Source: Serratia quinivorans (GTDB lineage: Bacteria > Pseudomonadota > Gammaproteobacteria > Enterobacterales > Enterobacteriaceae). Taken from it: DNA of 64,000 nt. Shown piece after piece: positions 1 to 17,006 of the stretch. Below the pieces are notes generated by a model, which worked only from the letters and a program-made list of their open reading frames with translations, made no database searches and had not been told where the DNA came from. Numbering within the stretch: position 1 is the first letter of the stretch; each line of letters begins with the position of its first letter. The position numbers and the translations under genes were made by a program. The stretch lies in contig UGYN01000002.1 of assembly GCA_900457075.1 (NCBI GenBank), forward strand, positions 1,922,001-1,986,000. Direction: 5' to 3'.

Positions 1-1
1 G

Positions 2-979
2 TCCTACCTGGAGCCACTGGCGCAGCGTGCGCAGCAGATGACGCGTCAACGTTTTGGCAACGTGGTTAGCTTCTACGTGCCGCTGTACCTGTCCAATCTG
101 TGCGCCAACGACTGCACCTACTGCGGCTTTTCGATGAGCAACCGCATCAAGCGTAAAACCCTGGATGCCGCCGAGATCGAACGCGAGTGTCTGGCGATTA
201 AGGCGTTGGACTTTGAGCATTTGCTGTTGGTCACCGGGGAACACCAGACCAAGGTCGGCATGGACTATTTCCGCCAACACGTTCCCGCGATCCGCCGCCA
301 TTTCAGCTCGCTGATGATGGAAGTACAACCGCTGGAGCAGCAAGAGTACGCCGAATTAAAGGCTCTGGGGTTGGATGGCGTGCTGGTGTATCAGGAAACC
401 TATCATCCCGCGACCTACCTGCAGCATCATCTGCGCGGCCAGAAACAGGACTTTCACTGGCGGTTGGCCACACCGGATCGCCTGGGCCGCGCCGGGATCG
501 ACAAGATCGGCCTCGGGGCCCTGATCGGGCTTTCCAACAGTTGGCGTACCGACTGCTATATGCTGGCTGAACACCTGTTCTACCTGCAACAGACTTACTG
601 GCAGAGCCGCTACTCGATCTCGTTCCCGCGCCTGCGCCCTTGTGCCGGAGGTATCGAACCGGCGTCGATCATGAGTGAACCGCAATTGGTGCAGCTAATC
701 TGTGCCTTCCGGCTGTTCGCCCCCGACGTGGAGCTGTCTTTGTCGACGCGTGAGTCGCCGTTTTTCCGCGATCATATGATCCCGGTGGCGATCAACAGCG
801 TCAGCGCCGGCTCCAAAACCCAGCCTGGCGGCTATGCCGACGATGTGCCGCCGGAGCTGGAACAGTTTGAACCGCACGATGGCCGTACCCCACAGCAGGT
901 GGCACAAGCCATCAGCGACGCTGGTTTACAGCCGGTGTGGAAAGACTGGGACGGCTACCTGGGGCGCAGCCCGCAGTAA
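2..979 (+). CDS. thiH: 2-iminoacetate synthase ThiH (5' end cut by window)
   Basis: Radical SAM enzyme that splits tyrosine into p-cresol and dehydroglycine (2-iminoacetate), which supplies the C2-N3 unit of the thiazole of thiamine. The frame is already open at base 2 and runs 325 codons to TAA. E. coli ThiH has 377 residues, so roughly 50 N-terminal residues lie before the window. The 4Fe-4S/SAM motif CxxxCxxC is seen as CANDCTYC near visible residue 38. The ATG at base 38 is internal, because the codons before it also match the family. In relatives thiH is the last gene of thiCEFSGH, and here it is followed by a converging rpoC. Identification is secure. Confidence 0.95.
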   Translation, partial: SYLEPLAQRAQQMTRQRFGNVVSFYVPLYLSNLCANDCTYCGFSMSNRIKRKTLDAAEIERECLAIKALDFEHLLLVTGEHQTKVGMDYFRQHVPAIRRHFSSLMMEVQPLEQQEYAELKALGLDGVLVYQETYHPATYLQHHLRGQKQDFHWRLATPDRLGRAGIDKIGLGALIGLSNSWRTDCYMLAEHLFYLQQTYWQSRYSISFPRLRPCAGGIEPASIMSEPQLVQLICAFRLFAPDVELSLSTRESPFFRDHMIPVAINSVSAGSKTQPGGYADDVPPELEQFEPHDGRTPQQVAQAISDAGLQPVWKDWDGYLGRSPQ

Positions 980-1085
980 TCTGCAAGCCTTGCAACGCCG
1001 TTGAAAAAACGAGGGAAGCGTTGCGCAGAAGCTATCGACACCGCTAGCGGGGCAAATCAGCCCCGCTATAGTGGCGATGCTGGTT

Positions 1086-1226
1086 GCCAAACCCGGTGCC
1101 AGCCGGAGCCGTCACCTACCAGACGGTTTCGCCTTACCCTCTCCCGGATCACGTCGGATTACCCTCCCGCGTGACTCCGGGACCTCAGAATGTTGATGCC
1201 CCCTGTAACTCCTCACCCGGCCCGGT
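1086..1226 (+). other. Structured GC-rich intergenic element downstream of thiH
   Basis: The 332-base gap between thiH and rpoC holds no gene. It contains a small inverted repeat at 1046-1067 (AGCGGGG/CCCCGCT). It also has a long imperfect hairpin: TCCCGGA plus TCACG at 1142-1153 pairs with CGTGA plus TCCGGGA at 1170-1182, with one bulged base. GC-rich inverted words such as CCGG recur around it. It lies beyond the rpoC terminator, so it would be transcribed mainly as the thiH 3' region. I do not recognise a known RNA family. Confidence 0.35.
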
Positions 1227-1234
1227 TCGCAGGC

Positions 1235-1264
1235 AAAAAAAAACCGCCCCCGAAGGAGCGGTTT
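1235..1264 (-). terminator. Intrinsic terminator of rpoBC
   Basis: Read on the minus strand, AAACCGC and GCGGTTT form a stem (1258-1264 with 1241-1247) around a CTTCGG-like loop, followed by an uninterrupted T run (1235-1243). It begins 47 bases after the rpoC stop and ends the rplJL-rpoBC transcript. On the plus strand there is no T run, so thiH is not obviously terminated by it. Confidence 0.9.
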
Positions 1265-1311
1265 ATCTGGTCAGGGCCCGGCAATGCCGAACCCCAAGGC
1301 GCATTCAACGA

Positions 1312-4300
1312 TTAATCGTTGTTGCCGCCACCCAGGTTGCCTGCATTGAGAAGTTCAGCCAGGTTAGCCGTTGCTTCTTCCGCGCTCACCTGCGGAACAA
1401 CTGGCGTTTCACCCTGTGCTTTACGGCGCATGCGGTCCTGATGATAAGCGTAACCGGTACCGGCTGGGATCAGACGGCCCACGATGACGTTCTCTTTCAG
1501 GCCACGCAGTTCATCACGCTTACCGGCAACAGCCGCTTCGGTCAGAACGCGCGTCGTTTCCTGGAACGATGCTGCGGAGATGAAGGACTCGGTCGCCAAG
1601 GAAGCCTTGGTGATACCCAGCAGATCGCGTGAGAAGGTTGCCTCGATTTTGCCTTCAGCAGCAAGCTGACGGTTGGCAATCTTAACGCGAGACACTTCAG
1701 CCTGCTCGCCTTCCAGGAACTCGGTGCCACCAGCGCTAACGATGGTGCCTTTACGCAGCATCTGACGAACGATAACTTCAATGTGTTTATCGTTAATCTT
1801 AACGCCTTGCAGACGGTAAACTTCCTGCACTTCGTTGGTGATGTAGCGAGTAACCGCATGCACACCACGCAGACGCAGAATGTCGTGTGGAGATTCTGGG
1901 CCGTCAGAAACAACGTCACCACGTTCCACAACTTCACCTTCGAACACGTTGAGCTGACGCCATTTTGGAATCATCTCTTCGTACGCATCGCTGCCGTCCA
2001 GTGGAGAGATTACCAGGCGACGTTTGCCTTTGGTCTCTTTACCGAACGAGATAATCCCGCTGATTTCAGCCAGGATTGCCGGCTCTTTCGGACGACGTGC
2101 TTCGAACAGATCCGCAACGCGTGGCAGACCACCGGTAATATCCTTGGTACCGCCGGATTCCTGAGGAATACGCGCCAGGGTATCACCCGCACCGATCTGA
2201 ATGCCGTCTTCCAACTGTACAATCGCTTTACCTGGCAGGAAGTATTGAGCAGGCATATCAGTACCTGGGATCAATACGTCGTCGCCTTTGGCATCAACGA
2301 TTTTCAGTGCCGGACGCAGGTCTTTACCGCTACCGGTACGCTCTGCGCTGTCCAGTACTACCAGAGAAGACAAACCGGTCAGTTCGTCGGTCTGGCGGGT
2401 AATGGTCTGGCCGTCAACCATATCAGCGAAGCGGATGAAACCACTCACTTCGGTGATAACAGGCATGGTGTGCGGATCCCAGTTAGCAACGGTTTCGCCG
2501 CCGTTAACTTCCATACCGTCGCCTTTGCCCATCACGGAACCGTAAGGCACTTTGTAGCGTTCTTTAGTACGGCCGAATTCGTCGATCAGCTTCAGTTCGG
2601 TGTTACGAGAGGTGATCACCAGCTTGCCTGCGGCGTTCATTACGAACTTCACATTGCTCAGCTTCAGAGTACCCTTGTTTTTCACCTGGATGCTGGATTC
2701 AGCAGCCGCACGAGATGCCGCACCACCGATGTGGAACGTACGCATCGTCAGCTGTGTACCCGGCTCACCGATTGACTGTGCCGCGATAACGCCGATAGCT
2801 TCGCCTTTGTTGATGATGTGACCACGTGCCAGGTCGCGACCATAGCAGTTTGCACACACACCAAAGTCGGTTTCACAGCTAACGACGGAACGGACTTTAA
2901 CGCTGTCGACAGAGTTTTCTTCCAACAGGTCACAAGTCTTCTCGTGCAGCAGGGTGTTACGTGGCACCAGGATATCAGCCGTACCCGGCTTGATGATATC
3001 TTCTGCTGTCACACGACCCAGAACACGTTCGCGCAGTGGCTCTTTAACGTCACCACCTTCGATAACCGGAGTCATCATGATGCCGTTGTGAGTACCACAG
3101 TCGTCTTCGGTAACCACCAGATCCTGCGCCACGTCAACCAGACGACGGGTCAGATAACCGGAGTTAGCCGTTTTCAGTGCGGTATCCGCCAAACCTTTAC
3201 GAGCACCGTGCGTGGAGATGAAGTACTGGAGTACGTTCAGACCTTCACGGAAGTTCGCGGTGATTGGCGTTTCAATGATGGAACCATCCGGCTTGGCCAT
3301 CAGGCCACGCATACCGGCCAGCTGACGAATCTGTGCTGCAGAACCACGCGCACCGGAGTCGGCCATCATAAAGATACTGTTGAAGGAAACCTGCTGTTCA
3401 ACAACACCGTCACGGTTGACGACGTCTTCAACAGACAAGTTTTCCATCATTGCCTTGGCAACACGTTCGTTCGCTGCGGCCCAGATATCGATCACTTTGT
3501 TGTAGCGTTCGCCGGCGGTAACCAAACCAGACTGGAACTGCTCCTGGATTTCGGCAACTTCGGTTTCTGCTTCTTCGATGATCTCTGCTTTCTTGGCAGG
3601 GATTACCATGTCATCGATACCTACTGACGCGCCTGAACGGGCAGCGTAAGCAAAACCGGTGTACATGATCTGGTCAGCAAAGATAACGGTCGGCTTCAGG
3701 CCCAGGATGCGGTAACAGGTGTTCAGCATCTTGGAGATAGCTTTCTTGCCCAAAGGCTGGTTAACGATCGAATACGGCAGACCGCGCGGTACGATCATCC
3801 ACAGGATGGCGCGACCAACGGTAGTGTCGACGATCGAAGTCTGGTGTACAGACTCGCCTTCGGTGTTTTTGATCTCTTCGGTGATACGCACTTTGACACG
3901 CGCATGCAGAGAAGCCAGACCGGCGCGGTAAATACGCTCCGCTTCTTTCGGGCCACTCAACACCATGCCTTCGCCTTTGGCGTTAACACAGTCACGGGTC
4001 ATGTAGTACAGACCCAATACAACGTCCTGAGAAGGAACGATGATTGGCTCGCCGTTCGCTGGTGACAGGATGTTGTTGGTAGACATCATCAGCGCACGCG
4101 CTTCCAGCTGAGCTTCAAGCGTCAGTGGAACGTGTACTGCCATCTGGTCACCATCGAAGTCGGCGTTGTATGCCGCACAAACCAGCGGGTGCAGCTGGAT
4201 AGCCTTACCTTCGATCAGAACCGGTTCAAATGCCTGGATACCCAAACGGTGCAGGGTTGGTGCACGGTTCAGCAGTACCGGGTGTTCGCGGATAACTTCG

Positions 4301-5538
4301 TCCAGGATGTCCCAAACGACAGCTTCTTCACGCTCAACCATTTTCTTGGCGGCTTTGATGGTGGTGGCCAGGCCACGCAGCTCCAGCTTGCCGTAGATGA
4401 ACGGTTTGAACAGCTCCAGTGCCATTTTCTTAGGCAGGCCGCACTGATGCAGACGCAGGTATGGACCTACGGTGATTACAGAACGACCAGAGTAGTCAAC
4501 ACGTTTACCCAACAGGTTCTGACGGAAGCGACCCTGCTTACCTTTGATCATATCGGCCAAAGATTTCAGAGGACGCTTGTTGGAACCGGTGATCGCACGA
4601 CCGCGACGGCCGTTATCCAGCAGGGCATCTACCGCTTCTTGCAGCATACGCTTTTCGTTGCGCACGATGATGTCAGGCGCAGCCAGATCCAGCAGGCGTT
4701 TCAGACGGTTGTTACGGTTGATCACGCGGCGATACAGATCGTTCAGATCTGAAGTCGCGAAACGACCCCCATCCAACGGCACCAGCGGACGCAGATCCGG
4801 TGGCAGTACCGGCAGCACGGTCAGGATCATCCACTCTGGCTTGTTGCCAGACTGTACGAACGCTTCCAGCAGCTTGATACGCTTGGTCAGCTTCTTCCGC
4901 TTGGTTTCGGAGTTGGTTTCGTTCAGCTCTTCGCGCAGAGTTTCACACTCTTGCTCCAGATCCATGTTTTTCAACAGGGCCTGAATAGCTTCCGCACCCA
5001 TCTTGGCGTCGAATTCATCACCGAACTCTTCCAGCGCATCCAGATACTGCTCTTCAGTCAGGATCTGACGACGCTCGAGGTTAGTCATACCGCCTTCGAT
5101 AACCACATAGGATTCGAAGTACAGTACACGTTCGATGTCACGCAGCGGCATATCCAGCAGCAAACCGATGCGGGATGGCAGCGATTTCAGGAACCAGATG
5201 TGCGCAGTTGGTGAAGCCAGCTCGATGTGCCCCATACGCTCACGGCGTACTTTGGTCTGGGTCACTTCAACGCCGCACTTCTCACAAATCACGCCGCGGT
5301 GTTTTAAGCGCTTGTACTTACCGCACAGGCACTCGTAGTCTTTTACCGGCCCAAAGATACGGGCACAGAAAAGGCCGTCACGTTCTGGTTTGAACGTACG
5401 GTAGTTAATGGTTTCCGGCTTCTTGACTTCGCCGAACGACCAGGAACGGATCATGTCTGGCGATGCCAGAGCAATCTTGATCGCGTCAAACTCTTCGGTC
5501 TTGGTTTGCGCTTTCAGAAACTTTAATAAGTCTTTCAC
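1312..5538 (-). CDS. rpoC: RNA polymerase beta' subunit
   Basis: Largest subunit of the core RNA polymerase, holding the catalytic magnesium. It has 1408 residues, against 1407 in E. coli. The catalytic triad is seen as NADFDGDQ near residue 458. The N-terminal zinc site has CLCGKY and VICEKC, the second zinc site has [11 protein letters not shown], and the bridge/trigger region has [16 protein letters not shown]. The start is GTG at 5538, chosen because the protein then begins (M)KDLLKFLK as in relatives and an AGGAG lies 7 bases upstream (5546-5550). A longer frame from 5610 has no family support. It follows rpoB by 118 bases in the same operon. Confidence 0.98.
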   Translation of the reverse strand: MKDLLKFLKAQTKTEEFDAIKIALASPDMIRSWSFGEVKKPETINYRTFKPERDGLFCARIFGPVKDYECLCGKYKRLKHRGVICEKCGVEVTQTKVRRERMGHIELASPTAHIWFLKSLPSRIGLLLDMPLRDIERVLYFESYVVIEGGMTNLERRQILTEEQYLDALEEFGDEFDAKMGAEAIQALLKNMDLEQECETLREELNETNSETKRKKLTKRIKLLEAFVQSGNKPEWMILTVLPVLPPDLRPLVPLDGGRFATSDLNDLYRRVINRNNRLKRLLDLAAPDIIVRNEKRMLQEAVDALLDNGRRGRAITGSNKRPLKSLADMIKGKQGRFRQNLLGKRVDYSGRSVITVGPYLRLHQCGLPKKMALELFKPFIYGKLELRGLATTIKAAKKMVEREEAVVWDILDEVIREHPVLLNRAPTLHRLGIQAFEPVLIEGKAIQLHPLVCAAYNADFDGDQMAVHVPLTLEAQLEARALMMSTNNILSPANGEPIIVPSQDVVLGLYYMTRDCVNAKGEGMVLSGPKEAERIYRAGLASLHARVKVRITEEIKNTEGESVHQTSIVDTTVGRAILWMIVPRGLPYSIVNQPLGKKAISKMLNTCYRILGLKPTVIFADQIMYTGFAYAARSGASVGIDDMVIPAKKAEIIEEAETEVAEIQEQFQSGLVTAGERYNKVIDIWAAANERVAKAMMENLSVEDVVNRDGVVEQQVSFNSIFMMADSGARGSAAQIRQLAGMRGLMAKPDGSIIETPITANFREGLNVLQYFISTHGARKGLADTALKTANSGYLTRRLVDVAQDLVVTEDDCGTHNGIMMTPVIEGGDVKEPLRERVLGRVTAEDIIKPGTADILVPRNTLLHEKTCDLLEENSVDSVKVRSVVSCETDFGVCANCYGRDLARGHIINKGEAIGVIAAQSIGEPGTQLTMRTFHIGGAASRAAAESSIQVKNKGTLKLSNVKFVMNAAGKLVITSRNTELKLIDEFGRTKERYKVPYGSVMGKGDGMEVNGGETVANWDPHTMPVITEVSGFIRFADMVDGQTITRQTDELTGLSSLVVLDSAERTGSGKDLRPALKIVDAKGDDVLIPGTDMPAQYFLPGKAIVQLEDGIQIGAGDTLARIPQESGGTKDITGGLPRVADLFEARRPKEPAILAEISGIISFGKETKGKRRLVISPLDGSDAYEEMIPKWRQLNVFEGEVVERGDVVSDGPESPHDILRLRGVHAVTRYITNEVQEVYRLQGVKINDKHIEVIVRQMLRKGTIVSAGGTEFLEGEQAEVSRVKIANRQLAAEGKIEATFSRDLLGITKASLATESFISAASFQETTRVLTEAAVAGKRDELRGLKENVIVGRLIPAGTGYAYHQDRMRRKAQGETPVVPQVSAEEATANLAELLNAGNLGGGNND

Positions 5539-5615
5539 GGATTGGCTCCTGTCGGAGTTAAACCTGTTGGGCGCACGCTGACAAATCGCGCGCCCGTGTG
5601 ACCTGAACAACCACC

Positions 5616-5644
5616 CTCAGGCTCCCTAAGGCCGGGAGCCTGAG
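5616..5644 (-). other. Perfect 11-bp hairpin between rpoB and rpoC
   Basis: CTCAGGCTCCC (5616-5626) and GGGAGCCTGAG (5634-5644) form a perfect stem with a 7-base loop in the rpoB-rpoC intercistronic region. No T tract follows in the minus direction, so it is unlikely to be an intrinsic terminator. It could act as an RNA stability or processing element. That role is inference. Confidence 0.6.
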
Positions 5645-5656
5645 CCGGAAAAACGA

Positions 5657-9685
<4,029 letters not shown>

Positions 9686-9942
9686 AGGGTTCCTCAGCTC
9701 GCTGGAAAGTCGAACCTATTGTCCGTCCGGATATAGGACGGTTCACGCAACACCATTTTGTCGACCGGAAAGCGGGAACACTCTCCGCAATACTCGTTTC
9801 TATCACGCTTAAATCATTTCGTTGCGTTGTGCGGCAGATTTTGCTGCGGCAGGGAAGGCAATATATTAAGTCGTCGATAGAAAGAAATATTGGGGTTAGC
9901 CAGTAGCCAAACAGTGTGAAACTCTACTGACGCCCTACAGCG

Positions 9943-9974
9943 CAAAAAGGCTGGTGACCAAAAAGTCACCAGCC
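9943..9974 (-). terminator. rplL-rpoB attenuator
   Basis: GGCTGGTGAC (9949-9958) and GTCACCAGCC (9965-9974) form a perfect 10-bp stem, followed on the minus strand by a five-T run. In E. coli this gap holds a partial terminator that stops most transcripts before rpoB, plus an RNase III processing site. The same arrangement fits here. The rest of the 333-base gap (9686-9942) shows no gene and probably holds the processing site. Confidence 0.85.
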
Positions 9975-10018
9975 ATCAGTCTGTTAGTTAAAACAGACTG
10001 CACTCAGAAAGCAGTGGC

Positions 10019-10402
<384 letters not shown>

Positions 10403-10446
10403 TCAGAAATAGTTTAAATACGTAAGCAACGGATAAGAAAAAGGGC

Positions 10447-10944
10447 TTATGCCGCTTCTTTCTGATCGCGCAGTGCAGCCAGAGTGCGAACCAATTTGCC
10501 GGCAGCGGCTTCTTTCATGGTTGCCATCAGGCGTGCGATTGCTTCATCGTAAGTAGGCAGAGTTGCCAAGCGGTCAATTTGTGCCGCAGGGATCATCTCA
10601 CCTTCAAAGGCCGCAGCTTTAATCTCGAACTTTGCATTCGCTTTCGCGAAATCTTTGAACAGACGAGCAGCAGCGCCCGGGTGTTCATGAGAAAATGCAA
10701 TCAAGGTAGGACCGACGAACGTGTCTTTCAGGCATTCGAATGGAGTGCCTTCAACTACGCGACGCATCAGGGTGTTACGAACAACACGCATGTAAACGCC
10801 AGCTTCACGACCTGCTTTACGCAGTTCAGTCATTTTATCAACGGTAACGCCACGGGAATCCGCAACAACCGCAGACAGCGCGCCTTTGGCTACTTCGTTG
10901 ACTTCAGCAACAATCGCTTGTTTGTCTTGAAGATTTAATGCCAT
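10447..10944 (-). CDS. rplJ: 50S ribosomal protein L10
   Basis: Base of the ribosomal stalk. It binds 23S rRNA and anchors L7/L12 dimers through its C-terminal helix. It has 165 residues, starts ATG ([17 protein letters not shown]) and is preceded by AGGAG. In E. coli the L10-L7/L12 complex represses translation of its own message through the long leader. A leader of about 285 bases is present here too. Confidence 0.97.
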   Translation of the reverse strand: MALNLQDKQAIVAEVNEVAKGALSAVVADSRGVTVDKMTELRKAGREAGVYMRVVRNTLMRRVVEGTPFECLKDTFVGPTLIAFSHEHPGAAARLFKDFAKANAKFEIKAAAFEGEMIPAAQIDRLATLPTYDEAIARLMATMKEAAAGKLVRTLAALRDQKEAA

Positions 10945-11230
10945 TAGCTCTTTGCTCCTGGATTTAGCCGGGGGAAATCCCCGGCACTCACATCACTCAA
11001 CACCTTGTGATAAATCACGCAGTGAGAGCGTTCAAACACGGTGAGCAGAATCCAGCAAAGACTATTCTTTTATAAAAAGAAAAAATTTCTTTAGGCTCTG
11101 TCACCGTCTACGCAGGAAGGATTAAGTACCTTTCGATACACCTGCGGTCTTGGACGGAGGCCTGGATAGGCCAGGCTCCAACCGAAAAATCTTTGTTTCG
11201 CTGTGGCTATGGCCAATAGCAAAACCTTGG
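10945..11230 (-). promoter_or_regulatory. rplJ leader (L10 autoregulatory mRNA leader)
   Basis: A leader of about 285 bases lies between the rplJ promoter and the rplJ start. It has no gene but clear structure. GGAGCCTGGCC and GGCCTCCGTCC-type complementary words occur around 11150-11185, and a T-rich single-stranded stretch lies near 11075-11095. In E. coli the equivalent leader binds L10-L7/L12 to control rplJL translation. The assignment rests on position and length, and I cannot fold it here. Confidence 0.7.
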
Positions 11231-11237
11231 GGCATAA

Positions 11238-11266
11238 GATTCTAGACAAATCTTCGCCCCAAGTCA
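11238..11266 (-). promoter_or_regulatory. rplJ promoter (PL10)
   Basis: On the minus strand TTGACT (11261-11266) is followed after 17 bases by TAGAAT (11238-11243), a near-consensus sigma70 promoter placed between rplA and rplJ. Transcription would begin near 11231. Much of the promoter lies in an inverted repeat, CTTGGGGC...GCCCCAAG (11225-11262), whose loop contains part of the -10 box. Confidence 0.85.
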
Positions 11267-11286
11267 AAGCGATAATCGCAGGGCGA

Positions 11287-12423
<1,137 letters not shown>

Positions 12424-12501
12424 TTACAATTCCTCGGTTTGGGTAATAACGCCTCGCAAAAGGCTCCCCGTGTATCACCTCACTCTAAAGAGCAAGGCCT
12501 A

Positions 12502-12542
12502 TAAAAACAAAAGGCGCGAAATTATAGTTCAATTTCGCGCCT
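12502..12542 (-). terminator. Terminator after secE-nusG
   Basis: AGGCGCGAAATT (12512-12523) and AATTTCGCGCCT (12531-12542) form a perfect 12-bp stem, followed on the minus strand by TTTTGTTTTTAT. It ends the secE-nusG transcript about 40 bases after the nusG stop. It physically contains the -10 box and spacer of the next promoter. Confidence 0.85.
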
Positions 12543-12549
12543 CTGACAA
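12521..12549 (-). promoter_or_regulatory. rplK promoter (PL11)
   Basis: On the minus strand TTGTCA (12544-12549) and TATAAT (12521-12526) are separated by exactly 17 bases. The -10 box is a perfect consensus. The promoter drives rplK-rplA and lies within the stem-loop of the nusG terminator. Confidence 0.85.
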
Positions 12550-12581
12550 GCGGCAAAAGCCACTTATTGCTGATTAATTGA

Positions 12582-13127
12582 TCAGCCCTTCTCAACCTGA
12601 GCGAAGTCCAGTTCCACCGGCGTTGCACGGCCAAAGATGGAAACGGAAACTTTCAGGCGACTCTTCTCGTAATCCACTTCTTCAACAACACCGTTGAAGT
12701 CAGCGAACGGACCATCGCTAACGCGGACCAATTCACCCGGTTCGAACAGCGTTTTCGGACGAGGTTTATCACCAACCTGCTGCAGGCGGTTCATAATCGC
12801 ATCGACTTCTTTGTCGCTAATCGGCGCCGGACGGTCAGAAGTCCCGCCGATGAAACCCATTACGCGTGGAACGCTGCGTACCAAGTGCCAGCTGGCATCG
12901 TTCATCACCATCTGAACCAGTACATAGCCAGGGAAGAATTTACGTTCACTTTTACGACGTTGGCCGCCACGGATTTCAACAACTTCTTCCGTAGGAACCA
13001 TGACTTCGCCGAACAGTTCTTCCATATCATGCAGTTTGATGTATTCACGCAGCGATTGCGCTACGCGACCTTCAAAACCGGAAAACGCCTGAACGACGTA
13101 CCAACGTTTTTTTGGAGCTTCAGACAT
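12582..13127 (-). CDS. nusG: Transcription elongation/antitermination factor NusG
   Basis: Binds the RNA polymerase clamp through its N-terminal domain, suppresses pausing, and links polymerase to Rho or to the ribosome (S10) through its C-terminal KOW domain. It has 181 residues ([19 protein letters not shown]). The KOW part is [20 protein letters not shown] near residues 140-160. It starts one base after the secE stop and is cotranscribed with it. A paralogue, RfaH, is encoded further on in this window. Confidence 0.98.
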   Translation of the reverse strand: MSEAPKKRWYVVQAFSGFEGRVAQSLREYIKLHDMEELFGEVMVPTEEVVEIRGGQRRKSERKFFPGYVLVQMVMNDASWHLVRSVPRVMGFIGGTSDRPAPISDKEVDAIMNRLQQVGDKPRPKTLFEPGELVRVSDGPFADFNGVVEEVDYEKSRLKVSVSIFGRATPVELDFAQVEKG

Positions 13128-13128
13128 T

Positions 13129-13512
13129 TTAGAACCTCAGGCCAGTAATAAACGATACCAGACGGACCAGAATACCATCCAGCCCCCACAGAATCAGTGA
13201 CATCACGGCAGTTACCGCGGCAACGATCAACGTGGTATGTAGCGTTTCCTGACGAGTTGGCCAGATCACTTTACGTACTTCAGTACGCGCTTCGCGTGCA
13301 AACGCAACGGTGGCTTTGCCTTTGGTCGTCATCAGCGCCACAGCGCCTGCAACAGCGATAACCACTACAACGGCCAGCGCGCGTAATGGCAGGCTGAAAT
13401 CACGGTAGAAATAGTTACCGACAATCGCTACAACCAACAGAACAGCGACGATAAACCATTTAGCCGTTTCCAGGCCGCGCCCGCTCCCTTGAGCCTCGGT
13501 ATTCGCACTCAT
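13129..13512 (-). CDS. secE: Protein translocase subunit SecE
   Basis: Essential inner-membrane subunit of the SecYEG translocon that clamps SecY. It has 127 residues, equal to E. coli. Three transmembrane segments are visible (about residues 18-36, 42-60 and 94-112). The conserved cytoplasmic motif [12 protein letters not shown] precedes the last one. The start [11 protein letters not shown] at 13512 matches relatives. The frame stays open to 13635, but the added residues have no family support. Confidence 0.96.
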   Translation of the reverse strand: MSANTEAQGSGRGLETAKWFIVAVLLVVAIVGNYFYRDFSLPLRALAVVVVIAVAGAVALMTTKGKATVAFAREARTEVRKVIWPTRQETLHTTLIVAAVTAVMSLILWGLDGILVRLVSFITGLRF

Positions 13513-13607
13513 AAACCAACCTGTCACAATGAATTCAGAACAGACAACTTTGCCTCGCACTGCAAGGCAAACCAAACCGATCAGATGCTGCTCGGCAGCA
13601 TTTCGGT

Positions 13608-13635
13608 GTTTTACGCTATGACGTATTTCAGTCAA
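13608..13635 (-). promoter_or_regulatory. Candidate secE-nusG promoter
   Basis: On the minus strand TTGACT (13630-13635) is followed after 16 bases by TAAAAC (13608-13613), about 100 bases upstream of secE and after the tufB terminator. The -35 box is good and the -10 box is weak. The position fits a separate secE-nusG promoter as in E. coli. Confidence 0.45.
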
Positions 13636-13711
13636 TACGCTTTAAGAGCCCATCTCACCAATGATTATGACTGCAAAATCGCTGATGAGATAGGTTCTAG
13701 TTCACAGCGTA

Positions 13712-13739
13712 GAAAAAGGGCATCAAATGATGCCCTTTT
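13712..13739 (-). terminator. tufB terminator
   Basis: AAAAGGGCAT and ATGCCCTTTT (13714-13723 with 13730-13739) form a stem followed on the minus strand by further T residues. It is 30 bases after the tufB stop and closes the tRNA-tufB transcript. Confidence 0.85.
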
Positions 13740-13769
13740 ACCGCGTGTCGCGTCAAACGTTATCAGCGA

Positions 13770-14990
<1,221 letters not shown>

Positions 14991-15063
14991 TCACCACATC
15001 AACCAAGCATTTGCCTGTTGAATCCAGAACAGAAAGAAAATCAGGGGGCGAGATTATAAGAAG

Positions 15064-15139
15064 TGGTGCTGATAGGCAGATTCGAACTGCCGACCTCACC
15101 CTTACCAAGGGTGCGCTCTACCAACTGAGCTATATCAGC
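15064..15139 (-). tRNA. thrT: tRNA-Thr(GGU)
   Basis: 76 bases including encoded CCA. The minus-strand sequence starts GCTGATATAGCTCAG and has anticodon GGT within CTTGGTAAG. The T loop is TTCGAAT. Last tRNA of the cluster, 109 bases before tufB. Confidence 0.97.
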
Positions 15140-15145
15140 ACATCT

Positions 15146-15220
<75 letters not shown>

Positions 15221-15419
15221 ATCCTGGAACTCGGCTACCTGACTTTTCTGTAGAATTTTTAGGTGGGAGAAGGATTGTTCGTCGCTTAACTCTCACCCTT
15301 CGGGCCGGCTGCGCGATGCGCTGCACAACTCGAACCTTGCTGAAGACTTTCGCCTTCCCCTTCCGCAATTTAACCGTTGCGAGTTTATCGCTGGCCAGTT
15401 AACTGCCGAAGGCAAGATA

Positions 15420-15504
<85 letters not shown>

Positions 15505-15528
15505 AGATTTTAACTATTGTGACTTGAT

Positions 15529-15604
<76 letters not shown>

Positions 15605-15618
15605 ATCAAGTGCAGCGC

Positions 15619-15647
15619 ATTCTAGGTAGACCGGACGGGCTATGCAA
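15619..15647 (-). promoter_or_regulatory. Promoter of the thrU-tufB unit
   Basis: On the minus strand TTGCAT (15642-15647) and TAGAAT (15619-15624) are separated by 17 bases. They are followed by a GC-rich discriminator (GCGCTGC), typical of stable-RNA promoters under stringent control. An A/T run lies just upstream of the -35 box. In E. coli Fis binds this upstream region. Confidence 0.8.
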
Positions 15648-16042
15648 CAAAAAAATTGCGTTAACTGCACTTTCGCTCACAAATCGCCCAATTTTGCCCA
15701 CTACCTGGCAATTCACACTGTAAGGCGTGCAAAAATTCATCAATCACAGTCAGCACTCCCTACACTGTAATTGTTCTTTTGCCAGTGTCGCCCACATATT
15801 TTACCTAAACAGCAGTTTCACCCCATTCGGCAAGCTGTGAATTGAAGTAAAAATACGCCTAAAGCGACTTCCGCCTACTGCGCGCCGCTTCGCACAATTG
15901 AGATAAACTCATACTAATCGCCAACTTTTGCGAAAAAAGTCTACGTCAAAAACGAAGCTGTCTATAATATGCAGCTTGATTATTATCTGGAGTTGGCGTC
16001 CGGCGCCTTTCCCAACCTGCGTTAACAGGCAGAATTTGGCTT
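15648..16042 (+). promoter_or_regulatory. thrU-coaA divergent control region
   Basis: No gene is visible in the 438 bases between thrU and coaA. Towards coaA there is a perfect TATAAT at 15963-15968, about 75 bases upstream of the coaA start. No convincing -35 box sits at the usual distance, so the coaA promoter may need an activator. The AT-rich half near thrU is a plausible Fis-binding stretch, which is inference from E. coli. Confidence 0.4.
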
Positions 16043-16993
16043 ATGATAAAAAGAGATCAATCTTTAGCGACGCCCTATCTTCAGTTCGATCGTACCCAGT
16101 GGGCTGCGTTACGGGATTCGGTGCCGCTGACACTGTCAGAAGAAGAGATTGTTAAACTGAAAGGGATTAACGAAGATCTCTCTTTGGAAGAGGTAGCACA
16201 GATTTATCTGCCGCTATCCCGATTGTTGAACTTCTATATCAGTTCGAACCTGCGCCGTCAGGCCGTACTTGAGCAATTTCTCGGTACCGATGGACAAAAA
16301 ATCCCCTACGTGATCGGCATTGCCGGCAGCGTTGCCGTAGGTAAAAGTACCACGGCACGTTTGCTACAGGCATTGCTTAGCAGTTGGCCGGAACATCGTA
16401 GCGTTGAGTTGATCACCACCGACGGTTTCCTGCATCCGAATAAGGTGTTGAACGAACGCGGGCTGATGAAGAAAAAAGGCTTCCCACAGTCTTATGATAT
16501 GCACAGCCTGGTGAAATTTGTTTCTGAAGTGAAATCAGGCGCTAAGCGCGTGACCGCTCCGGTCTATTCCCATCTGATTTACGATGTTGTTCCCGAAGGG
16601 AATAAAGTCATCGAGCAGCCGGATATTCTTATTCTTGAAGGGCTAAACGTATTACAGAGCGGGATGGATTACCCTCACGATCCGCATCGTGTATTTGTTT
16701 CTGACTTTGTTGATTTTTCAATATATGTCGACGCACCTGAAGAACTGCTGCAATCCTGGTATATCAATAGATTTCTTAAGTTCCGTCAGGGTGCATTTTC
16801 CAATCCTGACTCTTATTTCCATAACTATTCCAAGTTACCTGAACCAGAAGCTATAAATATAGCATCTCAACTATGGAATGAGATTAATGGATTGAATTTA
16901 CAAGAAAATATCTTACCCACCCGCGAACGCGCCAGTCTGATCATGACGAAGAGTGCTAATCACGCGGTTGAAAACGTACGTTTAAGAAAGTAA
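16043..16993 (+). CDS. coaA: Pantothenate kinase (type I)
   Basis: Phosphorylates pantothenate with ATP, the first and rate-limiting step of coenzyme A synthesis, with feedback inhibition by CoA. It has 316 residues, as in E. coli. The P-loop GSVAVGKS lies near residue 95, followed by TTDGFL. Cytoplasmic. It starts ATG ([16 protein letters not shown]) and is transcribed alone, convergent with birA. Codon use becomes more AT-rich in the last third, but the protein remains normal. Confidence 0.97.
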   Translation: MIKRDQSLATPYLQFDRTQWAALRDSVPLTLSEEEIVKLKGINEDLSLEEVAQIYLPLSRLLNFYISSNLRRQAVLEQFLGTDGQKIPYVIGIAGSVAVGKSTTARLLQALLSSWPEHRSVELITTDGFLHPNKVLNERGLMKKKGFPQSYDMHSLVKFVSEVKSGAKRVTAPVYSHLIYDVVPEGNKVIEQPDILILEGLNVLQSGMDYPHDPHRVFVSDFVDFSIYVDAPEELLQSWYINRFLKFRQGAFSNPDSYFHNYSKLPEPEAINIASQLWNEINGLNLQENILPTRERASLIMTKSANHAVENVRLRK

Positions 16994-17006
16994 TTTAATA
17001 ATAAGC

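Noticed and set aside
1783..4752. Several long plus-strand open frames inside rpoC and rpoB (up to about 400 codons)
   Set aside because: They lie antisense to strongly conserved genes, have no ribosome sites and show composition typical of shadow frames.
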